The translations under genes and the position numbers were made by a program. A stretch of DNA of 64,000 nt. It comes from an uncultured Bacteroides sp. Its GTDB lineage: Bacteria; Bacteroidota; Bacteroidia; Bacteroidales; Bacteroidaceae. The stretch is taken from positions 186,001-250,000 of the forward strand of contig NZ_OY762899.1 of NCBI RefSeq assembly GCF_963666545.1, given 5' to 3'. A model generated the notes under the pieces. That model searched no databases, was not told the origin of the DNA, and saw nothing but the letters and a program-made list of their open reading frames with translations. Below are positions 55,353 to 64,000 of the stretch, in pieces (the stretch's first letter is position 1; each line of letters starts with the position of its first letter).

Positions 55353-55384
55353 TGCAGAATGCTCATTACATCACCAAAGCGGGG

Positions 55385-55411
55385 CAAAGTTATTAATTTA
55401 TTTTATATTTG
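55385..55411. promoter_or_regulatory. Divergent, nearly abutting promoters of the corrin operon and cbiA
   Basis: Minus-strand TAACTTTG (55385-55392) drives the riboswitch; plus-strand TATATTTG (55404-55411) lies 29 nt before the cbiA ATG. The two -7 boxes are 11 bp apart, so the polymerases would compete. The cbiA transcript starts downstream of this point and carries no riboswitch. Confidence 0.6.
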
Positions 55412-55440
55412 CATTCTCTTTACTTAAGTAATGTAAATCA

Positions 55441-56754
55441 ATGAAGTCACACATACTTATAGGTGCAGCCTCTTCAGGAAGCGGTAAGACCACCTTTACA
55501 CTCGGATTACTCAAAGCCCTCCGCAATCGAGGATATGCAGTACAACCCTTTAAGTGCGGACCCGATTACATCGATACGCAATACCATACACTAGCTGCCG
55601 GGCAACCCTCCGTTAATCTGGATACTTGGTTGGCGTCCGAAGAGCATGTAAAGCAACTCTACAGTCGATATGGAGCAGAACCCGATGTCTGTGTCACCGA
55701 AGGTGTAATGGGGCTTTTCGACGGATATGATGGTATGCGTGGCAGTAGTGCGGAGATAGCCGAATTGCTACACATTCCCGTAGTGTTGATACTCAATGCT
55801 CGCTCAATGGCCTATTCGGCAGCTCCCATCTTGTACGGGTATAAACATTTCCATCCTTCAATACACATAACAGGAGTCGTCTTTAATCAAGTGACAGGAG
55901 AGAGCCACTACAGTTATCTACAGCAAGCATGCAAGGATGTTGGTGTGGAATCTCTTGGTTATCTGCCCAAGCGAAGCGACATTGAGATACCCTCTCGTCA
56001 CTTAGGCCTTACGCTCGAAGAGAACTTCCGTTTCGATGCTTTTACCGAACGCATAGCTGCCTTGATTGAAGAGTTCGTGGATGTAGATCGATTGTTGCAA
56101 TTGTCACAGAATAGGATACGGCCTTTAGGAAATGCTCGTGAAGCTAAAAATAGAGAAAACAATCAGAATAATCCTTCTACTATTAGAATAGCTGTGGCTA
56201 AAGACGAAGCGTTCAACTTTACCTATTACGAAAACATCCGTCAGCTAGAGACCTTGGGCAAAGTAACTTATTTCAGCCCGCTACGAGACACGGCATTGCC
56301 CGCCGAAACGGATTTCGTTTACCTTCCCGGCGGCTATCCTGAGTTTTTTCTGTCTACACTAAGCAGCAACATCAGTATGCTTCAATCCATAGAAACCTAT
56401 GCAAGGGCAGGAGGGAAGCTACTAGCCGAATGTGGAGGGATGATGTATCTCTGCCGTACGATCACCGGAATGGACGGAATAAAGCATTCTATGGCAGGTA
56501 TATTAGAACAAGATGCCACCATGGATGGTATGAAGTTGCACTTAGGCTATCGAAGCCTGACTTACAAAGACATTCCTCTTCGGGGACACGAGTTTCATTA
56601 TTCACACCTCACCAATGCTTTGCCTTCCGTTGCAACCCAATATAACGCCAAAGGAACCGAAACAAATACCACACTCATTCGCTACGAAAATGTGATAGCA
56701 GGCTATACGCATCTATACTGGGGCGAACAAAACATTCTCGATTTATGGAAATAA
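55441..56754 (+). CDS. cbiA: Cobyrinate a,c-diamide synthase
   Basis: 437 residues (CbiA/CobB). It amidates the a and c carboxylates of cobyrinate using glutamine and ATP. The N-terminal dethiobiotin-synthetase-like domain has AASSGSGKTTFTLGLL (P-loop) and FKCGPDYIDTQYH. The C-terminal class I-like glutaminase has LPGGYPEFF, the nucleophilic cysteine in LLAECGGMMYLC, and the histidine in GHEFHYSHL. It is transcribed away from the riboswitch-controlled operon and followed 16 bp later by the adenosyltransferase. Confidence 0.95.
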   Translation: MKSHILIGAASSGSGKTTFTLGLLKALRNRGYAVQPFKCGPDYIDTQYHTLAAGQPSVNLDTWLASEEHVKQLYSRYGAEPDVCVTEGVMGLFDGYDGMRGSSAEIAELLHIPVVLILNARSMAYSAAPILYGYKHFHPSIHITGVVFNQVTGESHYSYLQQACKDVGVESLGYLPKRSDIEIPSRHLGLTLEENFRFDAFTERIAALIEEFVDVDRLLQLSQNRIRPLGNAREAKNRENNQNNPSTIRIAVAKDEAFNFTYYENIRQLETLGKVTYFSPLRDTALPAETDFVYLPGGYPEFFLSTLSSNISMLQSIETYARAGGKLLAECGGMMYLCRTITGMDGIKHSMAGILEQDATMDGMKLHLGYRSLTYKDIPLRGHEFHYSHLTNALPSVATQYNAKGTETNTTLIRYENVIAGYTHLYWGEQNILDLWK

Positions 56755-56770
56755 CACTATTTTTAGAAAG

Positions 56771-57340
56771 ATGAGCAAGATATATACCAAAGGAGGCGAC
56801 AAAGGTCGCACAGGCATTCACGGAGGCCAACGAGTAGAGAAAGACGACATTCGCATTGAAGCCAACGGCTGCATAGACGAACTGAACGCAGTGATAGGCA
56901 TTGTGCGTTCACTATTACCACAAGAGCATGATTATCAGGAAACGTTGCACGACATTCAGCGAGAACTGATGGTAGTGATGAGCCATGTAGCTACACCTGC
57001 TGCCATTCGCCATGAAAATCCCAATACGTTACAACAAGATCTATCCACTTTTTGCGAATCAGAGATAGATAGGCTCACCGATTTGCTTCAAGAGAATGAT
57101 TACTTTGTATTACCCGGTGGTACCCCTGCATGCGCTCAATTACAATTTGCCCGTACAGTAGCCCGTCGTGCCGAACGCAGACTATGGACGCTTCACCGGC
57201 AAGACCCCGTACCTGAAGAAATCCTTCGCTTTATGAATCGTCTTTCTGATTTATTCTTCACCATGGCCCGCTATGAAATGCAACAACAAAATTGGCCCGA
57301 AGAGCGGTGGCAAGCCTTTGCTTACAAGAGGAAAAAATAA
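56771..57340 (+). CDS. PduO-type cob(I)alamin/cobyrinate adenosyltransferase
   Basis: 189 residues. It transfers the adenosyl group of ATP to cobalt. PduO-family motifs: the start MSKIYTKGGDKGRTGIHGGQRVEKDD (ATP-binding loop), ANGCIDELNAVIG, LPGGTPACAQLQFARTVARRAERR, and LNRLSDLFFTMARYE written here as MNRLSDLFFTMARYE. The length is normal. Placed after cbiA, it completes the step that follows a,c-diamide formation. Structurally unrelated enzymes of the CobA/BtuR type do the same reaction; this is clearly the PduO class. Confidence 0.94.
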   Translation: MSKIYTKGGDKGRTGIHGGQRVEKDDIRIEANGCIDELNAVIGIVRSLLPQEHDYQETLHDIQRELMVVMSHVATPAAIRHENPNTLQQDLSTFCESEIDRLTDLLQENDYFVLPGGTPACAQLQFARTVARRAERRLWTLHRQDPVPEEILRFMNRLSDLFFTMARYEMQQQNWPEERWQAFAYKRKK

Positions 57341-57435
57341 CCCGTTTACGCATCATCGTCATCAAGTGATTTCTTGAAGAATTTATCTAAGAAAAGATTT
57401 TCAATCACAAAATACATAAAATCGGTTATCACCTC

Positions 57436-57680
57436 GTCGTTTAGTTAAGCCACTATTTATTTACATATAACAGATTCCAAATGGATCTTACTACTTCAAC
57501 GTGGTGAATTAACTAGTTAAGCGTGGTGAACTAGTTAATTCACCACGCTTAACTAGTTAATTCACCATCCCCCTCTCACAACGCTTGTAGAGGGGTATTG
57601 AATAAGTTCTTAAACATTGACAGAAAACTCGTAGCTTCTTTATTTATTCGCTTCAATTGTACTGCGCTTAACTAAACGAC
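57436..57680. mobile_element. MITE-like element with 15-bp terminal inverted repeats and a 66-bp palindrome
   Basis: GTCGTTTAGTTAAGC (57436-57450) and its perfect reverse complement (57666-57680) bound 245 bp with no coding potential. Inside, 57502-57567 is a perfect palindrome with 29-bp arms and an 8-nt loop (CTAGTTAA). The core TAGTTAAGC of the ends recurs inside the palindrome. No target-site duplication was found at the borders, so the assignment as a transposable element is inference. The remaining gap 57341-57435 shows nothing. Confidence 0.6.
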
Positions 57681-57688
57681 ATTAGTTT

Positions 57689-58135
57689 TTATTTTGTAAT
57701 TACATCCACTTCCGCATATCCTGCAACGTCATCCCCTGAAGTATTCTTCAAAGCTGTAATCTTGATGAAGCGGGCCACATACATTGTATTCATTCCCTAA
57801 GTCGATGAGTAAATCAATAGGCTTTTTTTCTCCATCTTTTTGATACCATACTGTAGAGGTGTTTCCATCGTATTTGTCAGTACATTTGACGCATTGGTAT
57901 TTACCTTATCAATCACTTTAAAAAGAAATTGGTTGACTTCATCCGAAACAAAACGTCTGAAATCCAATATTTTTTCCGGGACACCGTTTTTAGCACTAGT
58001 AACAGGCAGCCCAACTTCTTCAAATTGGTTGATCCGTTTAGACCAACGTTGTGTAGCCCAAGCTTTGTTTAAATTATCAAGATTCAAATATTTGTTCGCC
58101 AGCCAAACGATGATACATCGGGGCACCAACATCAA
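57689..58135 (-). pseudogene. Decayed glycosidase: GH42-like fragment joined to an F5/8-type C remnant
   Basis: The upstream part (from 58135) encodes WLANKYLNLDNLNKAWATQRWS and ILDFRRFVSDEVNQFLF, matching the conserved WL..KY..LD.LN.AWG..FW and DF.RF.SD segments inside GH42 beta-galactosidases. The N-terminal two-fifths are missing. Near 57840 the frame shifts: the next frame gives KKPIDLLIDLGNEYNV, then another gives ARFIKITALKNTSG and ends EVDVITK-stop at 57689. These are the two ends of a discoidin (F5/8 type C) domain with its middle deleted. It starts 20 bp after the GH39 stop, on the same strand. Confidence 0.7.
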
Positions 58136-58154
58136 TGATAAAAGATGTGTTCCC

Positions 58155-59750
58155 TTATTTCTTAATAAAATTCAATAAATATACATCATTTTCCCGGATA
58201 TCAAGTTCTTTTGAGAAGGATTCAGTTGCTTTAACCTCAATCGTTTCAACTTGAACAGGAGAACCGTCATTGTGTTTCTTCAATTCATCAACCTGTTGTC
58301 TGTTAAGTTGTTTCGGTTTACCCATGTCCACATATTCGGTATATGCATCATTTACACGATAACCCACTTTGTAAATTTCAAGAGTATAGATTCCGGCAGG
58401 CAAATGAGATATACTTACTTTCACTTTACCCTTCGGTTTTGAGGGTAAATCTTGTATATAATATTTCTGATTATTTACTGAATCGCCTGGATGCGTGTTG
58501 GTGAAGTTCCAACAAAGTAACTGGACACCGCCATTATCGTTTTTACTTGCCCACGAACGAGTATCAGTATTCTTCAATTCTGTTTTCCCAAGCTTATTCA
58601 TAAAACTGTAAGCATAAAACGCCGATTTTGGAATACCTTGAATGGTGAGCAGTCCGAACCCGCCATGAAAAGGCGTATAGCGAGGACCAGGTTCCTCAAA
58701 AATATCTGTAAATACCCAATAGGACATAGAGTTGACCGCATTTCCAACCTGTTTTATCTTTTCCAAAATGTATGCAGCCTCATGATAACTATCGTGAAGT
58801 GGATCGGAAGGTGTGTAAGAAGAACTCCATTCGGTGTAGTGCAATTCCAGATTTGGTTTAGCAGAAGCAGCGATTTCTTTACGAGATTGCAACACATCAC
58901 CACTTATGCTCATTGGGTCTTTACTCAGTACAGTGCCACCGTTACCGTATTCATCAAGAAATCCTTGTTTAACACCATAAGAATGAGTGCTGACAAAGTC
59001 GATTGGCACATTGTTTTTGACACAAAAATCGATCATTTCACTCTCCCATGCAGCCCCAGCCGTTCCGGGCCCACCAACCTTGTAATCGGTATTTACACTT
59101 TTGACAGCTTTTGCCGTGTACTGATATAGTTTGAAATAATCTGCTTGTGTGCCTGTCCAGAATCCAGGCGAAAGATTTGGTTCGTTCCAGACTTCAAAAT
59201 ACCATGTTTTTACCTCATCTATGCCATAACGCTCGGTGAAATGTTGAGTAAGATTGCGGATAAAATCTTCCCATTTATTGTAATCTTTTGGTGGGGTAAC
59301 ATTTCCTCTCCACCAAAAGATAGTTTGACTGCCGCTTGCCAACGCTGCAGGCATGAATCCTAATTCTACAAATGGTTTGATCCCTATACTCAACAGGTAA
59401 TCATATAAAGCATCAATGTACATGTAATTATATTGTGGATTACCTTTTCCATCCTCGGTGTACACAGCCATATCGTCCGACAACAGACCGTGCATGCGGA
59501 TGTATTTAAAATCGCACTCTTTTTTCACATAAGCCAATTGTTGCTGCCAATCTGCTCGAAGTCCTTCGTTGGCTCTACCGGCTCCAATACACTGTTTGAA
59601 CATGGTATTCATAGCACCATCCTCAATATTATAATCTATATTAATAGCCCTTTCTGCTATTAATGTAGATTTTTTTTTCTTCCCTTCTGCACTCACTGTT
59701 GTTTGAAGAAACAAAGCACTTACAATTAAAACGAATACATTTAATTTCAT
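58155..59750 (-). CDS. Secreted glycoside hydrolase family 39 (beta-xylosidase-like)
   Basis: 531 residues with a signal peptide (FVLIVSALFLQTTVSA). The GH39 barrel has the acid/base Glu in YFEVWNEPNLSPGF, and the nucleophile Glu in LELHYTEWSSSYTP. FVSTHSYGV and YWVFTDIFEEPGP are also typical. A C-terminal beta domain (VKVSISHLPAGIYTLEIYKVGY) follows. GH39 enzymes release xylose, galactose or iduronate; xylosidase is the most common and would suit the xyl operon, but substrate is not proved. A -7 box TATTTTTG (minus, 59777-59784) precedes it. The downstream decayed gene suggests a once larger glycan locus. Confidence 0.88.
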   Translation of the reverse strand: MKLNVFVLIVSALFLQTTVSAEGKKKKSTLIAERAINIDYNIEDGAMNTMFKQCIGAGRANEGLRADWQQQLAYVKKECDFKYIRMHGLLSDDMAVYTEDGKGNPQYNYMYIDALYDYLLSIGIKPFVELGFMPAALASGSQTIFWWRGNVTPPKDYNKWEDFIRNLTQHFTERYGIDEVKTWYFEVWNEPNLSPGFWTGTQADYFKLYQYTAKAVKSVNTDYKVGGPGTAGAAWESEMIDFCVKNNVPIDFVSTHSYGVKQGFLDEYGNGGTVLSKDPMSISGDVLQSRKEIAASAKPNLELHYTEWSSSYTPSDPLHDSYHEAAYILEKIKQVGNAVNSMSYWVFTDIFEEPGPRYTPFHGGFGLLTIQGIPKSAFYAYSFMNKLGKTELKNTDTRSWASKNDNGGVQLLCWNFTNTHPGDSVNNQKYYIQDLPSKPKGKVKVSISHLPAGIYTLEIYKVGYRVNDAYTEYVDMGKPKQLNRQQVDELKKHNDGSPVQVETIEVKATESFSKELDIRENDVYLLNFIKK

Positions 59751-60302
59751 ATGTTCTTTATAATATTATGATATTGCAAAAATATATTTATATTCACACA
59801 CCTTTAGTCTCATTTTGTATTTGATAACGGTTCTATTTGTTGCAAACACTACTTCTCAGATCTTTAATTCGAAGAATTCATAATAATACAATTTATTGAA
59901 GCACGTTTTAGCAGGTTATGCAGATTGTTTAAGACGATCAACCTAACTGATAAACGCTGGCAAGTTATAGAAAAAAATAATAGAGCCACAGTTCGAGAGC
60001 GAAAACATTTATCCTTAAATGTTATTTTCACAGAATGATCCTCAAGGCAGTTTCCCTGATTCGTAAATAGCTTAAATTAAATAAGAAAAGTTACGATTTC
60101 ATCTATTTTAAGTTTGATTTATTATAAAAATAAAGTATATTTGCAAGAACTCATTATTTATACTCCAAAAACGAGTACAGTTTGTCTCGGAGGTTTTATT
60201 TTTTTTCATCATCACTTCACTTTTCCTAAAGAAACACAGCTCAAAGCTACTCGCATCACTTCGCTGGCTTAACATACAGATTATAAATTAATATATAAAT
60301 AG
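59751..60302 (+). promoter_or_regulatory. Long intergenic region with the trehalose gene promoter
   Basis: It holds the GH39 -7 box (minus, 59777-59784) and, for the plus strand, TTTG (60113-60116), 19 nt, TATATTTG (60136-60143). The resulting leader is about 150 nt. No other gene or strong repeat was seen in the region. Confidence 0.7.
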
Positions 60303-62468
60303 ATGAAACTGATTATTATATCAAACAGATTACCTATAAAGGTAATCAAGAAAAATGGTAAAATGAGCTTTACACCTAGTGAAGGTGGCTTGGCAACCGG
60401 ATTGGCTTCGTTAAAAACCACAATGGAAAAGCATTGGATTGGCTGGCCGGGAATCTTTACAGATAATGACGAGGAGAAAAAAGCAATCACCAAACATCTG
60501 GAGAAATTCAATTATCATCCGGTTTTTCTCTCAAAAGATCAGATTGAGGAATATTATCATAAATATAGCAACAGCGTTATTTGGCCTTTGTGCCATTACT
60601 TTTATATGCATGTAAAGTATGGCATGTCGTCATGGAAAGTGTATCAGGAGGTAAATCAGTTGTTTGCCCAGATAGCTTCTTTGCAAATTAAGGCTGGAGA
60701 TATTGTGTGGGTACAAGATTATCAGTTGATGCTGCTTCCTACAATGTTGCGTGAGGAAAATACGAATATTAGCATTGGCTATTTTCATCACATTCCTTTT
60801 CCATCTTACGAACTATTCAGGATTCTTCCTGAGAGGGCTAAAATATTGAATGGACTCCTTGGGGCTGACTTAATAGGCTTTCATACTGCCGACTATATGC
60901 GCCACTTTATGAGCGCTGCCGAGCGGGTATCTAATGTGAAATTCATCATGGATGAGACGAAATACAACAATCGAATGATACATGTTGATGCGTTTCCAAT
61001 GGGGATCAATTATAATAAATATAGCAGTGCTCCTTTAAAAGCAGCTCCAAAAAAGCTGTCGATGGAATGGAAGAAGAAATTTGGCGGACGTAAGATTATT
61101 ATTTCTGTTGATCGCTTAGATTATAGTAAAGGAATCATTCATCGACTGAAAGGATTCGATCGTTTCTTGGAGGAACATCCTGAATATCATGAAAAGGTGT
61201 CGCTGGTGATGGTTGTTGTTCCCTCTCGTGACAAGGTAGATGCGTATGCTGACTTGAAAAAAGAGATAAACGAAAATATAGGAATGATCAATGGCAAGTA
61301 TTCTAACTTGAGCTGGGTACCTGTGCAATATTTCTATCGCAGTTTTTCGTTTGAGCGACTGATTGCTTTGTATCACATTTCGGATGTAGCATTGGTTTCT
61401 CCTTTAAGAGATGGAATGAATCTGGTTGCCAAAGAGTACGTTGCAGTAAAAGGGGATACTCCGGGAGTGTTGATATTGAGCGAAATGGCTGGTGTGGCTC
61501 AGGAATTGAGAGATGCTATTATTGTGAATCCAAACGATATTGACGACATTAAAGATGCGATTGTAAAAGCACTGCAAATGCCTCTTGACGAACAACTAAA
61601 GCGTATGGCCAGAATGCAAAAAGTAATCTCTGTGCAGACTATTCAAAAATGGGCGGCAGATTTTATCCATGAATTATCAGGTATTAAAACGGAAAATGAG
61701 GCGCTTACAGCTAAATTGTTCGATGATGCAAAGAAGAAGAAGCTTGTAGATGATTACTCTAAGAGCAAAAAGAGATTGATTGTTCTGGATTATGACGGAA
61801 CATTGTCTCCATTCACAAGTGTTCCCGAAGAGGCGATTCCTTCTGTTGGATTGATTGCCTTATTAAAGAAGCTTATCAAAGATCCAAAAAACTTGGTTGC
61901 TATCTGTAGCGGAAGAGATCAAAAAACATTAATGAAATGGTTTGGAGACTTACCCATAGTACTTGCTGCTGAACATGGGGCCTTTGTACGTGAAAAAGGA
62001 GAATGGACAAATAATCTTGTGGAGAAAAAATGGAATAAGGATATTGTTGACATTATCGAAAAAATGACGGAGAAAACGCCGGGATCTTTCTTGGAAACGA
62101 AAAAAACGGCGCTTGTGTGGCACTACAGAAATGTAGACCCTTGGGTTGCTGCACTACGTGAACAACAAATGGTCAGTATTCTCCGGGAAAAATGCGCTCG
62201 AGAGGGGTTGCAGATAATGAAAGGCAATAAAATAGTTGAAGTAAAAGCAATGGGATGTGACAAGGGATTTGTGGTAAAACATTTGCTTGAATTAGACAAA
62301 TATGATTTTACGTTTGCCATTGGAGACGATACTACGGATGAGGATATGTTTAGGGAAATGCCTAAAAAAGCGTACACCATTAAAGTAGAAGAGGTCTCTA
62401 ATGATGCACGCTTTTATGTGGAATCTCAGAAAGAGGTTTTGCCATTACTAAAATTAATGGTTCAATAG
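60303..62468 (+). CDS. otsAB: Bifunctional trehalose-6-phosphate synthase/phosphatase
   Basis: 721 residues. Residues 1 to about 465 are a GT20 synthase (IIISNRLPI, GGLATGL, WIGWPG, YFHHIPFPSYELFRILP, SVDRLDYSKGI, SPLRDGMNLVAKEYVA). Residues about 490-721 are a HAD phosphatase: LIVLDYDGTLSPF (nucleophile), AICSGRDQKT, and GDDTTDEDMF. It makes trehalose-6-phosphate from UDP-glucose and glucose-6-phosphate, then trehalose. Both active sites look intact, unlike many plant or yeast fusions. Trehalose protects against osmotic and desiccation stress. It converges with a GH15 gene 18 bp away. Confidence 0.94.
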   Translation: MKLIIISNRLPIKVIKKNGKMSFTPSEGGLATGLASLKTTMEKHWIGWPGIFTDNDEEKKAITKHLEKFNYHPVFLSKDQIEEYYHKYSNSVIWPLCHYFYMHVKYGMSSWKVYQEVNQLFAQIASLQIKAGDIVWVQDYQLMLLPTMLREENTNISIGYFHHIPFPSYELFRILPERAKILNGLLGADLIGFHTADYMRHFMSAAERVSNVKFIMDETKYNNRMIHVDAFPMGINYNKYSSAPLKAAPKKLSMEWKKKFGGRKIIISVDRLDYSKGIIHRLKGFDRFLEEHPEYHEKVSLVMVVVPSRDKVDAYADLKKEINENIGMINGKYSNLSWVPVQYFYRSFSFERLIALYHISDVALVSPLRDGMNLVAKEYVAVKGDTPGVLILSEMAGVAQELRDAIIVNPNDIDDIKDAIVKALQMPLDEQLKRMARMQKVISVQTIQKWAADFIHELSGIKTENEALTAKLFDDAKKKKLVDDYSKSKKRLIVLDYDGTLSPFTSVPEEAIPSVGLIALLKKLIKDPKNLVAICSGRDQKTLMKWFGDLPIVLAAEHGAFVREKGEWTNNLVEKKWNKDIVDIIEKMTEKTPGSFLETKKTALVWHYRNVDPWVAALREQQMVSILREKCAREGLQIMKGNKIVEVKAMGCDKGFVVKHLLELDKYDFTFAIGDDTTDEDMFREMPKKAYTIKVEEVSNDARFYVESQKEVLPLLKLMVQ

Positions 62469-62486
62469 CACAATGATTGTTTTCGC

Positions 62487-64000
62487 TTACGGACGAATGA
62501 AATGTGAACGGTTTTTTTCTTCTGAGAGTAATATTCCTATATCAATCATAGCCAAGTGGGAGTAAGCTTGTGGGAAGTTGCCCAACTGCCTCTTGCTGAT
62601 GAAATCGAGATCCTCACTCATGAGCCCCACGTGGTTAGTGTATGAACAGAGTTGATTGAATATCCTCCGGGCATCATCTTGCCGTCCGGTAACAAAGAGT
62701 GCACGTACAAGCCAAAAGGTGCAAATAGTGAATGCAGAACTGGGAGTGCCGAAATCATCCTCATTTTTGTAACGATACATCAAACCATTAAAAAACAGCG
62801 ACTTTTTAACTGCAATAACTGTTTTCTTGTATTTTTCATCTTCCGCATCTATAAATCCGTATGATTCCATCAGAAGCAGTGAAGAATCCATATTTAGATT
62901 GTCATACGCTTGTGAGAAACTTTGGATTTCTTCTTTCCATCCATTTAGGAGTACGTCCTCTTTTATTAAATAAGCCTCCTTACCCCATGTCAAAGCAAAA
63001 TATTCTCTATTTAGCAGTTCGGCAATCTTTATGGCACGATCTAAAGCTACCCAACACATTACTTTAGAAAAGACGAAATGGTGATCTTTCGTTCTTATTT
63101 CCCAAATTCCTTTATCGGGTTTACGCCAATTTTCGATCACGTCTTTGGCAATAATCTTCACTACTTCAAACATCTCTTCCACTTCATCCAGAGAACCGGG
63201 AAAATTGGCAAAGTACTGATAAATAACATCCATTAAGTATCCTGAGGAGTCGTTTTGCTCCTGAATGTATGCTTCATTGCCAATGCGCACCGGTCGGGAG
63301 TTTTCAAAGCCTGACAGATGAGGAAGTAATTTTTCGATGAGCACTCTTTCTCCTCGGATGCCATACATAATCTGCAGACTATCGTTCTTGGATTTTAAGA
63401 TGTTTTTGATGAACGTGATGAATCGGGATGCCGCACCTGGATGATGTAGCTTCAATAACGTATTGATTGACATAGAGGCGTCGCGAACCCAGCAAAAGCG
63501 ATAATCCCAGTTGCGCTCTTCGCCGATAGATTCGGGCAAGCTAGTAGTGAGCGCTGCCAGAACAGCACCCGTACGATGATAGGACATCAACTTCAACACA
63601 AGCATGCTACGGGTGATCTCTTCGTTGTAGTTGATGAATTTCCGTGATCGGTTACTCCAGTTGAGCCAATAGACCATTGTACGTTGATATTCCAGATTAA
63701 CGCGCTCAATGTCTATCGGTATGAGTTTTTGATAATAGGAAAAAAGAAAGAAAGAATCTTTAGTGAGCACAATTTCATTTCCATCTATGATATCTTGCAA
63801 ACTTAAATTGGAGTAGAGATATGCGGTGTCTTTATGGTTGTTGGATGAATTGGTGCGTACGAATTCATCATTAATATTTTGTTGCACAGTGATGTCGGCC
63901 GCATAATTCATTGCGGGAGAGTAATCTACACGTATAGTGGGAGAGCCATATAAAATGCGTATGAAACGATATACTTCGGGAGGAGTGTAATGGGTTTTTG
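62487..64000 (-). CDS. Glycoside hydrolase family 15 protein (5' end outside window)
   Basis: At least 504 residues are visible, because the frame continues past the ATG at 63911 to the right edge (THYTPPEVYRFIRILYGSP, the usual N-terminal domain of bacterial GH15). The catalytic barrel has RNWDYRFCWVRDASMSINTLL, CWVALDRAIKIA, and near the C-terminus a SEDLDF segment, followed by NFPQAYSHLAMID. GH15 includes glucoamylases, glucodextranases and trehalases. Adjacency to the trehalose synthase/phosphatase suggests trehalose hydrolysis, unproven. No signal peptide can be judged because the N-terminus is missing. Confidence 0.88.
   Translation of the reverse strand, partial: KTHYTPPEVYRFIRILYGSPTIRVDYSPAMNYAADITVQQNINDEFVRTNSSNNHKDTAYLYSNLSLQDIIDGNEIVLTKDSFFLFSYYQKLIPIDIERVNLEYQRTMVYWLNWSNRSRKFINYNEEITRSMLVLKLMSYHRTGAVLAALTTSLPESIGEERNWDYRFCWVRDASMSINTLLKLHHPGAASRFITFIKNILKSKNDSLQIMYGIRGERVLIEKLLPHLSGFENSRPVRIGNEAYIQEQNDSSGYLMDVIYQYFANFPGSLDEVEEMFEVVKIIAKDVIENWRKPDKGIWEIRTKDHHFVFSKVMCWVALDRAIKIAELLNREYFALTWGKEAYLIKEDVLLNGWKEEIQSFSQAYDNLNMDSSLLLMESYGFIDAEDEKYKKTVIAVKKSLFFNGLMYRYKNEDDFGTPSSAFTICTFWLVRALFVTGRQDDARRIFNQLCSYTNHVGLMSEDLDFISKRQLGNFPQAYSHLAMIDIGILLSEEKNRSHFIRP

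Noticed and set aside
57797-58135. Intact 112-residue hypothetical protein
   Set aside because: It aligns to the middle of GH42 enzymes, lacks both ends, and continues into another frame; treated as a pseudogene.

Overview
The window is a chromosomal segment of a Bacteroides-like member of the Bacteroidota. The evidence is the promoter type (TAnnTTTG -7 boxes, sometimes with a TTTG about 19-20 nt upstream), the near absence of Shine-Dalgarno sites, and family content: serine palmitoyltransferase, a NrtR/Nudix-type xylose regulator, HU-like and DUF4248 proteins, a TonB-dependent receptor with a carboxypeptidase-like N-domain, and many fused corrin-ring enzymes. The species cannot be fixed from sequence alone. 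No tRNA, rRNA, CRISPR array, integrase or intact IS element was seen.

Layout. 1-270: start of a thiamine operon (thiS) behind a TPP riboswitch. 377-3219: orphan sensor kinase and superoxide dismutase. 3257-8398: PcrA/UvrD helicase, a degenerate HNH protein, and the ugd-uxs pair making UDP-glucuronate then UDP-xylose. 8464-16540: a potassium module bounded by two copies of one hairpin repeat. It holds a degenerate aspartokinase-like protein, a vestige of an apbE gene, a sigma54-dependent response regulator, a 31-codon membrane ORF, kdpF, kdpA, kdpB, kdpC and an outer-membrane protein. Two good sigma54 promoters drive it and no kdpD sensor is present. 16596-19805: HU-like protein, ApbE, DUF4248 protein, FabD. 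20025-25327: xylose regulon (xylR, xylB, xylA, xylT). 25483-32618: phosphodiesterase, peroxiredoxin, RRM protein, serine palmitoyltransferase opposite a lipid kinase, and aspS. 32755-37718: small proteins, a candidate structured RNA, a glycogen branching enzyme and two surface proteins. 37742-43797: GH13 enzyme and patatin, then a tight operon of an ECF S component, a phosphoribosyltransferase, a DUF362 protein and a polyferredoxin. 43949-45444: a SatD/DUF3307 pair behind three evenly spaced palindromes. 45523-57340: the B12 locus. One strand carries a cobalamin riboswitch, a TonB receptor, exported CbiK, and the fused enzymes CbiH-CbiC, CbiE-CbiT, CbiG-CbiF and CbiJ-CbiD. The other carries CbiA/CobB and a PduO-type adenosyltransferase. 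57436-58135: a MITE-like element and a decayed glycosidase. 58155-64000: GH39 xylosidase, then a bifunctional trehalose-6-phosphate synthase/phosphatase convergent with a GH15 enzyme that runs off the window.

How it fits together. The B12 locus encodes cobalt insertion and all but one step (CbiL, C20 methylation) up to cobyrinate a,c-diamide, plus adenosylation. The xyl genes take up, isomerise and phosphorylate D-xylose, and ugd-uxs supplies activated xylose. The kdp module is the least ordinary block: its sigma54 control, missing sensor kinase, degenerate aspartokinase, tiny extra membrane ORF and repeat boundaries together suggest a potassium response wired differently from KdpDE.
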